This document shows, one piece after another, positions 1 to 11,200 of a stretch of 57,500 nt of DNA (its first letter is position 1; the number at the start of each line of letters is the position of its first letter). The stretch is taken from the NCBI GenBank assembly GCA_009760855.2, contig WPIO01000026.1, positions 1,557,501 through 1,615,000 on the forward strand. The letters are read 5' to 3'. Source of the stretch: Cristatella mucedo. Lineage: Eukaryota > Bryozoa > Phylactolaemata > Cristatellidae. A program made the position numbers and the translations under genes. The notes under the pieces are model-generated. The model worked only from the letters and a program-made list of their open reading frames with translations. It was not told where the DNA came from and searched no databases.

Positions 1-1640
1 TCCAATCATATGACCCTTATGTGAAAGCATTTCACGAGGCAATCATGTCAGGAGATGCTGACAGTTAATATGCTGCAGGTACAGTAGAAAGATATAAGGT
101 GCTCACACCTCAGGATCCTAGTCGTGAGCTTAAGTCCTACGGTAGGCAGTCAAATGTTGCCAGCTGAAAGCTTGGTGATAGCCCATTTAAGAAAAAGCTC
201 CTCTGCAGCTAAATAAATGTGGTTGTTGAATCAGCTGACCTTAATTTTACTTTACTGTCAGCCACCGCAGCTTCCCTATATCGTCAGGGCGAACTTTATG
301 AAGAGCCTCGCTATTCATATGACTAGCATCGAAGCTCAGACTTGTCATTAGCGACTAGGCACCGGTGCCAAAAGTAATTTTCAACGTGCGAGGATGCCTA
401 GTCGCGAGCTTCAGCGGCTCATAACCTGCCATTGCTTCCTTAGGGGTGGCGCCCCAAGCATGCTGAGCAGGGTCCTTTGGAGTAGCTGGACAGTACTTCG
501 CAATTGCAGCAGCAGACGCCCAGCTCCCCGTAACTTGACACCAGTGCACCATAGAATAGATCGATCCATAATTTTTCATGCAGCTCCGAATAATTAGGTC
601 TTTTGTTCGCGTCCGTGAACATGATCGTCACAATTTCGACCAATCTCCCATAGCGACATTCCGCCTATTAAGTGCTCGCCCTTAGCGAACGAATGTCGGG
701 TGGCGATCTCGCCTAAGATGATACGAATAGTAATCCGTGGCGAAGATCGCTCCTTCAGATCTATCGAGAATTTAAGCGAGAAATTGTTCGTAGTTACCGT
801 GCTCATTTGGTTCCTTCGTATGGTGCGATCACGCATTACTCGCTCCTCGTGCGGGCCTCTTCGCTACAGGGCTAGCAAAGCTGATGTCGGTGGCAGTCGA
901 CAGCAAATTTATCTCGGGGCCTCTCGGCGATAACTTCCGCAATGCTGCAGCTGGAAAGGGTGGAGGTGGGCGGGAGAAAGGAGGGGGGAGCGACGTGTTT
1001 GCCTCTGCCGCCGTCCCAGTGCTGTCGGCGGCTCCCACAGTACACCCGAAGATACCACTAGGCGGCATTAATAATGATGATAATAATAATAATAATCGTC
1101 ATCATGATTTTTCTGAGCATTCAATGAGTCTACATTCAAGCATTTCATGCTGGAAAGGAAGTCCGACCATTGGTTCGTAAAGGCTTTCGTTGGCGTCCCG
1201 GTGCCGTCAAATAATGCCTGCTGAAAAAATCATTAGCCTCGTTGAGTGCAGTTGCCATGCAACGAGATGGTACTCTCAAATCGATTCTCGCTGCCCGATG
1301 CAGGCGGCAGCCCCTTCACGGTGTGCTTTCATCGTGCAGAATGAATTGATCAATAAATCAAGAACTTGACAAGTAGCCCCCAGAGTGGCTCCACGTGTCC
1401 TTTCTCTCCGGACACAAAACACGCTCTTTAATGACCGACCGCACATCCATCAGCCGTTACGAGGCAGACGAATTCCAGCAGGCTTTAGAGGAAACGGATG
1501 AAGGCGGTTGGTTGCGTAGAGTCCAGATAAAATTGCTGACAGACGCTGGTATAATAAATAAGACTCATGCCTGCCTCCAGCTGGGAATGCGAAAAAGCTC
1601 TCTCGCGGTTAGTATGCATAGCACCGCACTGACAAAGAGA
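1..1640. other. No recognised gene; unassigned intergenic DNA
   Basis: No open frame here resembles a family I know and no exon-like phase pattern is visible. A short AAT/ATG-rich simple repeat lies at about 1073-1105. The stretch at 100-150 (a 'gtcgtgagcttaagtcc' motif) faintly resembles the head of the SINE-2 repeats seen elsewhere in the window, but it is too eroded to call. Confidence 0.5.
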
Positions 1641-1649
1641 ACCTTATGA

Positions 1650-2330
1650 AGTGCAATATTATTATTATAACAGAGAAATTAGTACAGCACGGTGCGGTGT
1701 GCTGAAGCAACACTTAGCTCTGCAACCGATTCATCTGTGAAATGGATTCTAACGTTGCAACGCAGCTTTACTAGTAATAATACTAAATCCTGATTTCGTG
1801 TAGAATCAAAGGACCTAAACGTGAGTGAAAAAACCTTGAAGTTAATACGCTGCTTGATGGGAAGCCAGTGCAGGTCGGTGAGAAGTGGTGCAATCTGGCA
1901 TTTTCGACGTTCACAGCACCCAAGCCTAGCTGCATAGTTTGCATGAACTGCTAGTGCCTTATAGTACAAGTCGGAGGACCTTCGAGTACTGAATTACGAA
2001 TTAGTCGAGCGGGTTGTCTCAAATGCATGGACCCATGTGGATGTGGTATCTCTGTCTAAGCAGGCACAAATGTTTTTGCAATATTGCGTAGCTGATTGTA
2101 AGCAGACCTGACTGTGGAGCTAGCGCGGTCGTCTAGTGAAAGCTCACTTGGGGATGAGACACCTACATTGCATTCAGATTGCTACAGGAGATATGCTGGC
2201 CGAGCCCATTTTGAGGGTTAGGCTTTCCAAGTAGATCGCTGTGTATGACTCGTGTAGCGCAGGGAACCTTAAACAGATCCAGTTACTAAAACATTTTTTG
2301 CTACGTCCATTGCGTTTGATCGCGGGGCTC
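1650..2330 (-). mobile_element. CR1-A LINE 3' fragment, degenerate
   Basis: On the minus strand this reads as the C-terminal end of a CR1-type non-LTR reverse transcriptase. The 'LLTDLHWLPIKQRINFKV' stretch (about 1840-1900) matches the intact copy at 8995-10087, preceded by eroded 'CKNICACLD' and 'AARLGCCERRKC' segments. An ATT-rich tail abuts it at about 1658-1670. Frameshifts and stops are frequent, so it is a dead 5'-truncated copy. Confidence 0.7.
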
Positions 2331-2656
2331 AGAAGTAAGAATTGAGAGCGCTGCCAGCAGACGAGCTACAGTGGGGCAGCCAAAAATTGCTAGCAACCAG
2401 CAGTTTCTTTGATGCTTTCAGTGTCGTCATTAGTATATGATCCGCAGTGTTTGGTTATTAAGTCCACTGCTTATCATTAGATGACTTAGCTGGTAGAATC
2501 GCTTTTAAAAGGGGAGCTGCATTTGATTGCCAGAAAAAGTCTTAAGAATTTTTCATTTACGAAGAACTCTTGAGTATCGCACAACCAGCTGCAGAAAAGG
2601 AATCTATCAAATTTTTCCAAGGTCTTAAGATTTTTAGCATGCAATATACGCGATGC

Positions 2657-2748
<92 letters not shown>
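2657..2748. repeat. (AT)n(GT)n(AT)n compound microsatellite
   Basis: About ten AT dinucleotides pass into more than thirty GT dinucleotides and back into AT. All open frames across it are repeat artefacts. Confidence 0.97.
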
Positions 2749-2749
<1 letters not shown>

Positions 2750-4390
2750 TAACATCCATCTGCAATTCCGAAAGGCATGATGACCAAGTCCGACTACCTT
2801 CTAAGTGGTGAGCTGCAGCGACTGCATCTACTGAAACAGAAAAATTGAGGAACATTGCTGGGTCAGAACGGCCGTCAAAAAAGTAAGTATTGTAGCAGTA
2901 GATGCATACGACTGCGGTAAAGGGCTTGCTAAAATCGTTAGGCAGGAGCGAAAATACTGCCCGCAAATTTGCCCAATCATTTCCCAAGAATTAGGATAAC
3001 AACGTTGAGCAGAAACAAGAAACGAGAGGTTACCTGTGGCAGAGCGCTCCAATTTGAATGTGGGTAATAAAGGAGAATGCTAAGAATAAGATAAAAGGAT
3101 ACCAACCCTGGAAATGAAGCCACTTGAGCCACAAGTATGCACTTCAACAAGCTTCAAGCATATATCGCGGTCTACCAAGATTCGACAAGTTGGGATACAA
3201 GTCGCATATGATGCAGAGATTGGTACATTTTTTATTTGTAGATTTGTTGCTTCCGGTTTACATCCGGCCTAGACGTGGTTTGCATAATCGATTTTTCTTT
3301 CATGTGGAAGTCGTCAGAACTTCCGATCCCAGTTCTAGCATATTTGTCTTTTGAACGGTACCATAAACACATATTTGATTGTCGGACAAATTTCATAAGT
3401 ATTTTCTTGACTTTTCAAAGATTTAGTTTCAGCGCTAAAATGTCTCAGCTAAATCCTCAGGTCCTCTGTTAAGATAACCTCTTGCACACGAAATTTGTTT
3501 CTTAGCGAGCCAATCAAGCAGAGCGGAAACGAACTGGCTCTAATGACCAGTGACACTCAAGCTAACGCAGGAAAAGTGCTGAGCAAATTGTTTGGTGGTT
3601 ACCGTAATAATATGAATAATTTTGATGCATTTGATATAGCGCCCTCAAAGAACTCAATCTCTTTCTAGGCGCTTGACATTTGCTGCAAAGGAAGCACGGC
3701 CGAATGGTTAGTGGTAGCATGCCCAATACACAACTGCAGATATAGGCTTATTTTTGAAATACGTTATTTTGGCGTGTATGTCGATGTGACATGTATCATG
3801 CACGACAGATTTTGCACACACTTGCTCGCTGAGATTGAAGTGTGAATGTACTTCTTAGTTTGCTGTGAAGAGTTAGCCTTCGCGATGAAATTAGGATCGC
3901 CACATTGCACTTACTCGGGTTCGAGGTCCTTAGGTTCGTGACCTTTGGCTATAGTCCGTCATTGTCTTGCAATAGCTATCAGCAGCGAGAAGTGCCTCAG
4001 GAAGCTCTGGACCTCGTGTAGTCGTGCTTACGAAACAATTTATAAGAATAAATAGCTAACGTGCAGTAAAACTGGCAGCAAAAGTCAAAGTGTTCTTGAA
4101 AGTTACGCAAAGGGATTCGGAGCAGCCGTTACGATTCGTAGGAGCATAGGACGGATAGCTGGTATGGATTTTTAGCCAGCGCCTTGCAGGCAACTTGGTT
4201 TTAGGTTTCAATTTTTGCTTTCTCCTTAAGTATAACATGCGTTTCCCCACAGCCTTGTGCCTAAAATAAAAACAGTAGAATAGCCACCGTTCCATAAGGT
4301 ATTCGCTTTTGTATTCAGGACAAAGAAGTTGCGGGTTAGGCGGATATAACACTACTGAGTAGAATCGACAGAAGTGCAAATAAATAAAAT
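2750..4390. other. No recognised gene; contains a CR1-A 3' tail relic
   Basis: Nothing coding is recognised. At about 3610-3690 a minus-strand CR1-A 3' end is visible: 'atagcgccctcaaagaactc' followed by 'aatctctttctaggcgctt'. This is the hairpin tail shared by all CR1-A copies in the window. The rest is AT-rich unique-looking DNA. Confidence 0.5.
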
Positions 4391-4394
4391 AATA

Positions 4395-4575
4395 AATCCT
4401 AGCTGATTAAACAGCCTCTTTTTGTATAGCAACAGAAGAGCCTTTTACGGCTATCACCACCGCTTGCAGTGGCGATAAAGGATTGCCCACCGCAGGAATC
4501 GAACCCACGACCTCGGGACCGAGGTCGTGAAAGCAACCGCCTTACCTAGTGTGCCATCACGGCTAACCAGCAATA
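4395..4575 (-). mobile_element. tRNA-derived SINE (SINE-1), minus copy
   Basis: On the minus strand the head carries a box-A-like segment (GATGGCACACTAGGTAAGG) and a perfect pol III box B (GGTTCGATTCC). They flank a long hairpin, ACGACCTCGG/CCGAGGTCGT. The body (GGGCAATCC, CGCCACTGCAAGCGGTGGTG, AAAAGGCTCTT) and the end 'CAGCTAGGATTTATTATTTT' match the plus-strand copy at 5688. It is a retrotransposon, not a functional tRNA gene: no cloverleaf can be drawn beyond the promoter boxes. Confidence 0.85.
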
Positions 4576-4579
4576 CAGG

Positions 4580-5560
4580 TTTCTTAAACAAAAATTTCAT
4601 TTCATGCTATTGCACAGTAAATAGTGAATAGCAAGACTTAATTAACATAGCATCAAAAGGTTGCTCGAACCTGGCAGATGCTTTTGGCTACGCGCGAGGA
4701 TAATTTGTCAAGACAAGAGCGAAGAAGCGCGCCGCGTAAGTGCCTGCTAAGATGGGCGTGCGAGAGCTACGTAAGAGCGATTTGGCATATCTGTCTAGGA
4801 TCAAAACAAGCTCTGGGCAACTCATTTTACGTTGCAAACGCTAAAAGAGAACGCCTGAAATTGAACGATTGCTGCTCGCTAGATGGAATTTCTAGCACAA
4901 TATTATGTAGTATGAAAAGTATCATCTTTGCATTGTATATGATCCGGGTATGTTTACATGCTCCTGCACGGTAGGAAAGAGAGCCACGAAGTTTGCTGTT
5001 CCAAGAATTTGGCTGCAACCGACTGACCGCTGAAGCAAGTGCGACTTGAGCATGGATTACCCTTCCAAGCGTCAAACTGGCAAGAGCAGGCCTCCTATAG
5101 AATATATAGCCCCACGTTTCTTTGTCAGTCGCCGCAGTATCGCTGCCCCGAGCTCCCTGTCCCGAACCCTCTCAGCAATCTGTGCAGGAGAGAGCAGCAC
5201 GTCAGTCAGCGAGGAATTGCGAGCCCAGATTCCGACTTCACTTGATGCATCCGAGGATAGAAAGCCGTGATTCCCGAGCCAGAAATACCTCAACGATCCT
5301 ATAGGAGACGTATTCCCAAGTTCAATCAATAGGGAGCTTCTGAAACCTCGGGTCGATGAGTAGAGCACTTTGGACGAGAGTATAAAAGTAACAAACCAAA
5401 GAAGAAAGCGTCATCAACTTGCTTCTATCTTCCCCAATCGGAAAGATGGGCTGTGCTTCTGCAAAAATTGAGGCTGGTCTATCCGAGGCTATTGAAATTA
5501 GCTGAAACCCGAGTAAATTGCTCCTATTCATAGGCAGTACACCCAGGTGAATCAAACCCG
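4580..5560. other. No recognised feature
   Basis: I see no gene, no recognisable repeat family and no microsatellite here. Open frames are short and overlap in several frames, as expected by chance. Confidence 0.5.
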
Positions 5561-6905
5561 GGGTTCGACAAATTACCGTAATGCACCGCAATCCACTCGA
5601 ATTAGGCTAACATCGACTAGACATAAGCATTGCCGAGCTAACAGTTTGCGCTAATATTGTAGTCCGCGTTTAAATTTATCTATACGGTTAGTCGTGATGG
5701 CACACTCGGTAAGGCGGTTGCTCTCACGACCTCGGTCCCGAGGTCGTGGGTTCGATTCCTGCGGTGGGCGATTCTTTATCGCCACTGCAAGCGGTGGTGA
5801 TAGCCATAAAGGCTCTTTTGTCGCTTTACAAAAAGAGACTGTTTAATCAGCTAGGATTTATTTATTTATTTATCCACCAAATTTCATGTCGCTTCGCGCA
5901 CGCGCACTTATGCAAATGAGCTTCGACGCCGGACGCCTATACCGAAATGAAATCCATTCTAGTTCCCGTCAAATCCACCTCAAATCAGCTGCGCACAGCT
6001 CCAAAAAGGTTGGAATATCAAACTACCCTATACGTACAATTTAATCAGAAAATTACACGTGATTCCGCTCACGTCTCCTCACAAAGTCCACTGAAATAAG
6101 ATTGTGGTGGCTCAGGCCAATACCGCAATCTACCAAATTCCACCGAAATCCACCAAAATCCACTGCAGCCCACCACGAAACGAAAGAAATCCTGTTCGAA
6201 AATGCTCCGATTTTCCTTTTTTTGATTGCATATGACATCACACTCTGTGAAGATTGCACTTAAAAAACTTCACTTGTATTGGTATGGCCGCTCTCGTGCA
6301 ATTCGCAATCGACTGCAGTAGCCCGGGCCAAGACCGAAATCCACTTCAATCCACCGAATTCAACGCACATAAAATCGAAATAGATTGCGCCGAGCTCCAG
6401 TTTTTATTGCATATTAAAGTGCACCATGCTCCGTGCGCAATCACGTAAAACGAGAAAAACTGTGCATCCTCACACTGTGGCAATGGGCGGCAATCGCCTG
6501 AAATGACCTAAAAACCTACGGCAATCCACTCTATTCCACTGCAAATCATCCTCAAATCGCCATCGCGAAGCTCTAATTGACATTGCATATAGGACTAGAC
6601 TCAGTTCAAAGTGTACCCAAAAATCTTTGCTCAAGTGTGCACACGCGTTGTCATGCAATGAATTGCATTCGACGGCAACGACCCGGTCCCATACCGCAAT
6701 CCACCCCAATCCGCTAAAATCCGCTGCAATCCGACAAACGGCGACAAGAACTCGTACACTAGAAGCTCTAATTATGATTGCACGTGGTTCTACTCTTCGA
6801 TTATTGTGTACTCGCATAACTTTACTGTAATTTTCTCCGCCATTCTGCAGCAATGCTCTGCAATCGACTGCAACTGCCCGGGCCAGTACGTCAATCCACA
6901 GCAAC
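5561..6905 (+). repeat. Left arm of the inverted-repeat element
   Basis: Reverse complement of 8672-10924 without its LINE. For example, the 64-residue open frame at 6254-6448 (+) recurs identically at 10237-10431 (-). The arm holds about five ~180-bp units with cores near 6110, 6291, 6474, 6655 and 6843, and is interrupted by a SINE at about 5688-5873. Confidence 0.85.
5688..5873 (+). mobile_element. tRNA-derived SINE (SINE-1) inserted in the left arm
   Basis: Box A-like GATGGCACACTCGGTAAGG, an ACGACCTCGG-TC-CCGAGGTCGT hairpin (5726-5747), box B GGTTCGATTCC, body and an (ATTT)n tail. The sister right arm (about 10800-10830) lacks it and gives the empty site: the flanks read TTTATCTA on the left and TTTATCCA on the right, an 8-bp target duplication with one mismatch. 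The insertion therefore happened after the arms existed, or in one arm only. Confidence 0.88.
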
Positions 6906-8671
6906 CATACGAATAACGACCATAATACGTACACTTTACGCTGTAATATTTATTGCACGTTGCTCTAATTTTTGGTTATTGTGTAATTGCACAATTTCAC
7001 GACAATCGCCTCGACCATTCGGAAGCAATGCACTGCAATTGACTGCAATGGTTCGGGCCAATACCCCAATCTATAGCAGTCTGATGCAAAATGCCCTGCA
7101 ATCTGATTCGCAATGCTCCAATTTTGAATGCATGTGGCAAAGCACACTGGTTAAAGTCAACCAAGCCCTCGGAAAATGCATGGCAATCTACGGCAACGGC
7201 TCGGCTCGAAGCAGTAATCCGCTAAAATCCGTTGCAAGTCGACCCAAATTGGCTGCACGAAGGGCCAATTGTCATCGCATTTCACATTTCTTTGTGCTAA
7301 AAGTGAAATCGTAGGACTTTCAAGCTATTTTGCTCGTCAATTGTCAACAATGCACAGAAATCGACAGAAATGATAAGGACCGATACCGCAATCCGTGGCA
7401 AACCGACGAAAAATCGGCTGCACCAAGCTCCAGTCCCCGTTACACGTAACATCTCACTGCTCGAGCACATACTTTCAAGCCTTTCAACCAGCTCTGACCA
7501 TTCAATCGTGGGCAATGCATGGCAATCAACGGCAATGGCCTGGGCAGATACGGAAGTCCATTATGATCAATTGCAAATCACTGGAAAGTGACTGGGCCAA
7601 GATCAAATATTTTACCTGTCACAGCCCATTTCGTTGAAAGTGCAATCAAATCCTTTCAACCAATCGCCCATGTACAGTCGCGAGCAATGAACGGTAATCG
7701 ACAGAAATGTCCAGGGCTAATACCCCAATTTCCGGCAAATTGAAGGGATATTGGCAGTGCGGAAGCCTCAATTGTCATTGCATATAACATTCCGCTGCGT
7801 CCAAAGTAAAACCGTGGCATTTGCATGATGCTATACTCGTTAATTGTCAGCACTGCACGGCAATCTACAGCAATGGTCGGAGCTGATAGCGAAATCCGTG
7901 GAAAATTGACAAGATTGGCAGCAATAAAGTGCAGCTCTCATTCACGTAACATGTACCTGTTCGTGCGCATAATGTTTGTCAATTGTGCAATTGACGGCAA
8001 TTCACGGCAATCGACGGAAATGACCCGGGGAAATACGCCCATCCATAACGGCCAGTTACAAATGAACCGAAAGTTGCTGAGAGAAGCTCCAACTTTTCTT
8101 GCGTTTTTAACTACACTGCATTACAAATGCAGCCACATCCTTTTAAATAATCAGCGAAGGCACAATCGAGGGCAATCGAAGGCGATGGTCCGGCCTCTAC
8201 CGAAATCTGTTTCAAATTTGCTAGAAATCGGCTGTTTGAATTTGTAACTATCCTACAACATAACGCTCACTGTGAGCGTACATACTGTCATTTTGCGCGT
8301 TAAACCTTGGACAATCCATGACAATTGACGGCAATTGCCCGAGACAATACAGCAAGCAATCCATGGTTGTCTGTTCCAATTACAAACAAAGCTGGTGGGA
8401 GACGATCAAATTTTTCTTGCTTAGCAGTGTGCTGTATTAGAAGTGCAACCGCATCCTATCAACCCATCTTGAGCGTACATGGGAGGGCAATGTGCGGCAA
8501 TCGCCGGCAACGGCCTGGGAAAATACGGAAATATATTCGTCGTAAGCGTTCACACTCACCTCAAGTCGTGCGACCAGGGTCAAGGGTCAAGGGTCCGGGT
8601 CAAGCGATCGTACCCGGTAAGAGAGACTTTGTGGATAGCTGGAAAAACACGTCATCGCCCCTCCGGTCCTT
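6906..8671 (+). repeat. Diverged ~170-bp tandem unit array (element spacer)
   Basis: A core of the form GGCAATCGACGGCAATGG followed by CCGGGCCAATAC and CGCAATCC recurs in the same orientation near 7021, 7170, 7345, 7510, 7680, 7850, 7981, 8156, 8310 and 8481. Intervals are about 131-175 bp, usually 165-175. Between cores lie semi-conserved AT-rich segments such as AAGCTCCA and 'ctttcaaccaatc'. Divergence is high, so this is an old array. Orientation flips at about 8.6 kb, where a short GGTCAAGG-type direct repeat (8578-8604) sits. Confidence 0.75.
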
Positions 8672-10924
8672 GCAGTAGATTGACGTACTGGCCCGGGCAG
8701 TTGCAGTCGATTGCAGAGCATTGCTGCAGAATGGCCGAGAAAATTGCAGTGAAGTTATGCGAGTACACAATAATCGAAGAGTAGAACCACGTGCAATCAT
8801 AACTAGAGCTTCTAGTGTACGCGTTCTGGTCGCCGTTTGTCCGGTTGCAGCGAATTTCGGCGGATTGAGGTGGATTGAGGTGGATTGCGGTATGGGATCG
8901 GGTCGTTGCAGTCGAATGCAATTCACTGCATGACAACGCATGTGCACAATGGAGCAAAAGTTTTTGGGTACACTTTGAACTGAGTCTAGTCCTAGTCGGA
9001 TGACCCTCAGTTGTACCATTACTTTGATCCCTCCCAGCCTTCGAGCACCTCGAATTCTGTTAACTCACTTCTGCATGTATTGATGACATCCGCACTTGGA
9101 TGGCAGCAAATTTTCTTTAACTAAACGATGATAAAACTAACTTACTAGTTATAGGCAAACCCAGTGTGATTCACAAATTGGACAGGCTGACGCTCAAAAT
9201 GGGCTCTGCCAGCATATCTCCGGTTGAATCAGCTCGAAATCTATGTGTCATGTTCCAAAGTGACCTCTCGTTAGACGACCACATCAGCTCCACAGTCAAA
9301 TTTGCCTACTTTCAGCTACATAACATTGCTAAAATTCGGGCTTGTTTAGATAAGGATATCACGTCTAAGTTAGTCCATGCAATCGTGAAATCCCGTCTCG
9401 ATTTCTGCAACTCACTTCTTACTGGCCTTCTGGCATGTGCGATCAGGCGATTGCAGCTGGTGCAAAACTCTGCAGCTAGGCTTGTCTGTCGTGAGCGTCG
9501 CAGTTGCCACATCACACCACTTCTCGCCGACCTGCACTGGCGACCAGTCAAGCAACGGATTGACTTCAAGGTTTTGTCGCTCACTTTTAGGTCACTTCAT
9601 TCTTTGGCTCTAGCCTATCTCTCAGATCTACTCCCCCACCAGGCCAAGCATCGTACCACCCGCTTTTCGGCATCCAACAGTCTACCAATACCTCGTACAA
9701 ACCTCAAATCCTTTGGAGACCATTCATTTAGTTCGAATGCTCTCAAAGCCTGGAACTCCCTCCCGACTTGCGTCAGAACATCCCCTGACTTGACCACATT
9801 TAAGAAGAACTTAAAAACACACCTATTTAGGACAGCATTTAGTCGGTCCCTGTGATTCGTCCTTGATGTTCTTATGCTTGCTGACACTGCGCATGCTGCC
9901 ACTAACCACATCTGCATGCTGACCCTGTGCGTGTCACCCCTAACCATGTTATTCAGGTCATGTGTGTTTATCTAACATGATATTACTCAACATTCAATTG
10001 TATTTCCCTTTGCAGCAAATGTAAAGCGCTTAGAAAGAGATTGAGTTCTCTGAGGGCGCTTTATCAAGTGCATTATTTTTATTATTATAGTCCTATATGC
10101 AATCTCAATTAGAGCTTCGCGATGGCGATTTGAGGATGATTTGCAGTGGAATAGAGTGGATTGCCGTAGGTTTTTAGGTCATTTCAGGTGATTGCCGCCC
10201 ATTGCCACAGTGTGAGGATGCACAGTTTTTCTCGTTTTACGTGATTGCGCACGGAGCATGGTGCACTTTAATATGCAATAAAAACTGGAGCTCGGCGCAA
10301 TCTATTTCGATTTTATGTGCGTTGAATTCGGTGGATTGAAGTGGATTTCGGTCTTGGCCCGGGCTACTGCAGTCGATTGCGAATTGCACGAGAGCGGCCA
10401 TACCAATACAAGTGAAGTTTTTCAAGTGCAATCTTCACAGAGTGTGATGTCATATGCAATCAAAAAAAGGAAAATCGGAGCATTTTCGAACAGGATTTCT
10501 TTCGTTTCGTGGTGGGCTGCAGTGGATTTTGGTGGATTTCGGTGGAATTTGGTAGATTGCGGTATTGGCCTGAGCCACCACAATCTTATTTCAGTGGACT
10601 TTGTGAGGAGACGTGAGCGGAATCACGTGTAATTTTCTGATTAAATTGTACGTATAGGGTAGTTTGATATTCCAACCTTTTTGGAGCTGTGCGCAGCTGA
10701 TTTGAGGTGGATTTGACGGGAACTAGAATGGATTTCATTTCGGTATAGGCGTCCGGCGTCGAAGCTCATTTGCATAAGTGCGCGTGCGCGAAGCGACATG
10801 AAATTTGGTGGATGGATAAACTTAAACGCGGACTATAATATTAGCGCAAAATGTTAACTCGGCAATGCTTACGTCTAGTCGATGTTAGCCTAATTCGAGT
10901 GGATTGTGGTAATTCGTCGAACCC
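8672..10924 (-). repeat. Right arm of the inverted-repeat element
   Basis: Mirror of 5561-6905, split by a LINE insertion (8995-10087) into 8672-8994 and 10088-10924. Spot comparison shows scattered substitutions only; for example, the pol-like core near 8690 is the reverse complement of that near 6880. Unit cores lie in inverse orientation near 8690, 8890, 10180, 10350 and 10560. Confidence 0.85.
8995..10087 (+). mobile_element. CR1-A LINE, 5'-truncated, with 8-bp target duplication
   Basis: Starts inside the reverse transcriptase just at the catalytic Asp-Asp region (GATGACCCTCAG at 9000) and runs through thumb and C-terminal parts to a stop at about 9855. One frameshift lies near 9090. 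The long frame 9166-9855 includes RRLQLVQNSAARLV, HITPLLADLHWRPVKQR and FGDHSFSSNALKAWNSLP, all typical of CR1-clade C-termini. The 3' UTR has the AAAGCGC/GCGCTTT hairpin (10023-10063) and ends in (ATT)n. TAGTCCTA occurs at 8987-8994 and 10088-10095, a clean 8-bp target duplication. It is the best-preserved member of this family in the window. Confidence 0.92.
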
Positions 10925-11069
10925 TCAAAGCAGTGACGGTTCGTAACGATAATATGTACCAGTATCTGTAAATGACTAACTCTGCGCACCTCAAGAGGTA
11001 AAAATAAGTGCAGATGCGGCTGAACGCGTTGAAGTATTTCGCTGCTTTGGTTTGTCCCATTCATAAGAT

Positions 11070-11200
11070 GCTCCCCTTTTGCGACCAAGGTCGTGAGCTC
11101 AAGCCCTGCTGCTTATGTCAAGCGCTCTAATGTAAAGCGTCTGAAAAGAGGTTGAATTCTCTGTTGGCGCTTTATCAATTGTATTAATATTATTTTTATT
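11070..11200 (+). mobile_element. SINE-2 copy with CR1-A-like tail
   Basis: A tRNA-like head with a weak box B (AAGGTCGTGAGCTCAAGCCC) is followed by the CR1-A 3' hairpin tail (AAAGCGTCTGAAAAGAGG, then GAATTCTCTGTTGGCGCTTT) and an ATT-rich end. The head plus LINE-tail arrangement is what other SINE-2 copies show. Confidence 0.7.

Larger units (their letters stand above)
5561..10924. repeat. Foldback-like ~5.4 kb inverted-repeat element
   Basis: The outer left end (gggttcgacaaattacc, 5561 on) matches in reverse the outer right end (ending gtcgaaccc at about 10923). The two arms (5561-6905 and 8672-10924) are near-identical reverse complements after removing one retroelement insertion from each: about 1.15 kb per arm. 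The spacer and arms consist of diverged ~170-180 bp units. No transposase-like frame is visible. This architecture (long inverted repeats made of tandem units) resembles Foldback/Galileo-type DNA elements, but the family cannot be assigned. Flanks TCAAACC (left) and TCAAAGC (right) could be an imperfect target duplication. Confidence 0.75.

Noticed and set aside
4480-4570. Possible tRNA gene (boxes A and B)
   Set aside because: The same sequence recurs with a common body and tail at several sites, and the anticodon arm is replaced by a long hairpin, so it is a SINE.
6470-6934. 154-codon minus-strand open frame in the left arm
   Set aside because: Runs through the repeated units and is mirrored in other frames; no protein family resemblance. 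It is a by-product of the repeat.
6291-8550. CRISPR-like regular repeats
   Set aside because: Units are ~170 bp, highly diverged and in a eukaryotic genome; the spacing is not repeat-spacer in type.
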